DNA of 6,291 nucleotides from NCBI GenBank assembly GCA_903924715.1, contig CAIYCP010000642.1, positions 1-6,291 on the forward strand. The letters are read 5' to 3'. The notes beneath the pieces are model-generated. The model did no database searches. It saw only the letters and a program-made list of their open reading frames with translations, and had not been told where the DNA came from. Positions 6,281-6,291 of the stretch are shown here, in pieces. Position 1 is the stretch's first letter; each line of letters starts with the position of its first letter. The stretch is from an uncultured beta proteobacterium (GTDB lineage: Bacteria > Pseudomonadota > Gammaproteobacteria > Burkholderiales > Burkholderiaceae_B). The position numbers and the translations under genes were made by a program.

Positions 6281-6291
6281 CGATTGAATGC

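Overview
The window looks like a chromosomal segment of a motile betaproteobacterium, most likely Burkholderiales. The main clue is a Bug-type (TctC) periplasmic receptor next to an MmgE/PrpD-family enzyme, a pairing typical of that order. Base composition is moderate by eye, below that of high-GC genera such as Burkholderia or Bordetella. No RNA gene, transposase, CRISPR array or phage gene was found, and no gap between genes reaches 300 bases.

Left part (1-2863, minus strand): a chemotaxis signalling pair. A complete methyl-accepting chemotaxis protein (1070-2863) is followed 30 bases downstream by cheA (start at 1039), which runs off the left edge within its ATP-binding domain. The two are probably co-transcribed, and more che genes may lie beyond the edge. 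The visible CheA has a phosphotransfer domain and a dimerisation domain, joined by an Ala/Pro-rich linker where a P2 (CheY-binding) domain would usually sit.

Middle (2864-4524): a 242-base divergent spacer carrying two inverted repeats that could be operators, then a plus-strand MmgE/PrpD-family gene with the family's active-site signature residues conserved.

Right part (4525-6291): a minus-strand Bug receptor gene (4907-5899) flanked by two short genes for related tail-anchored-looking coiled-coil proteins. One is on the minus strand (4552-4761) and one on the plus strand (6065-6280). They share the elements ETRxDT, ATKxDL, TWK and YxAR, and two identical 11-base blocks, so they look like diverged paralogues.

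The likely biology is uptake or sensing of an organic acid by the Bug protein, metabolism of a carboxylic acid by the MmgE/PrpD enzyme, and an unrelated adjacent chemotaxis module. No clearly new system is evident. The least explained feature is the small membrane-protein pair around the Bug gene.
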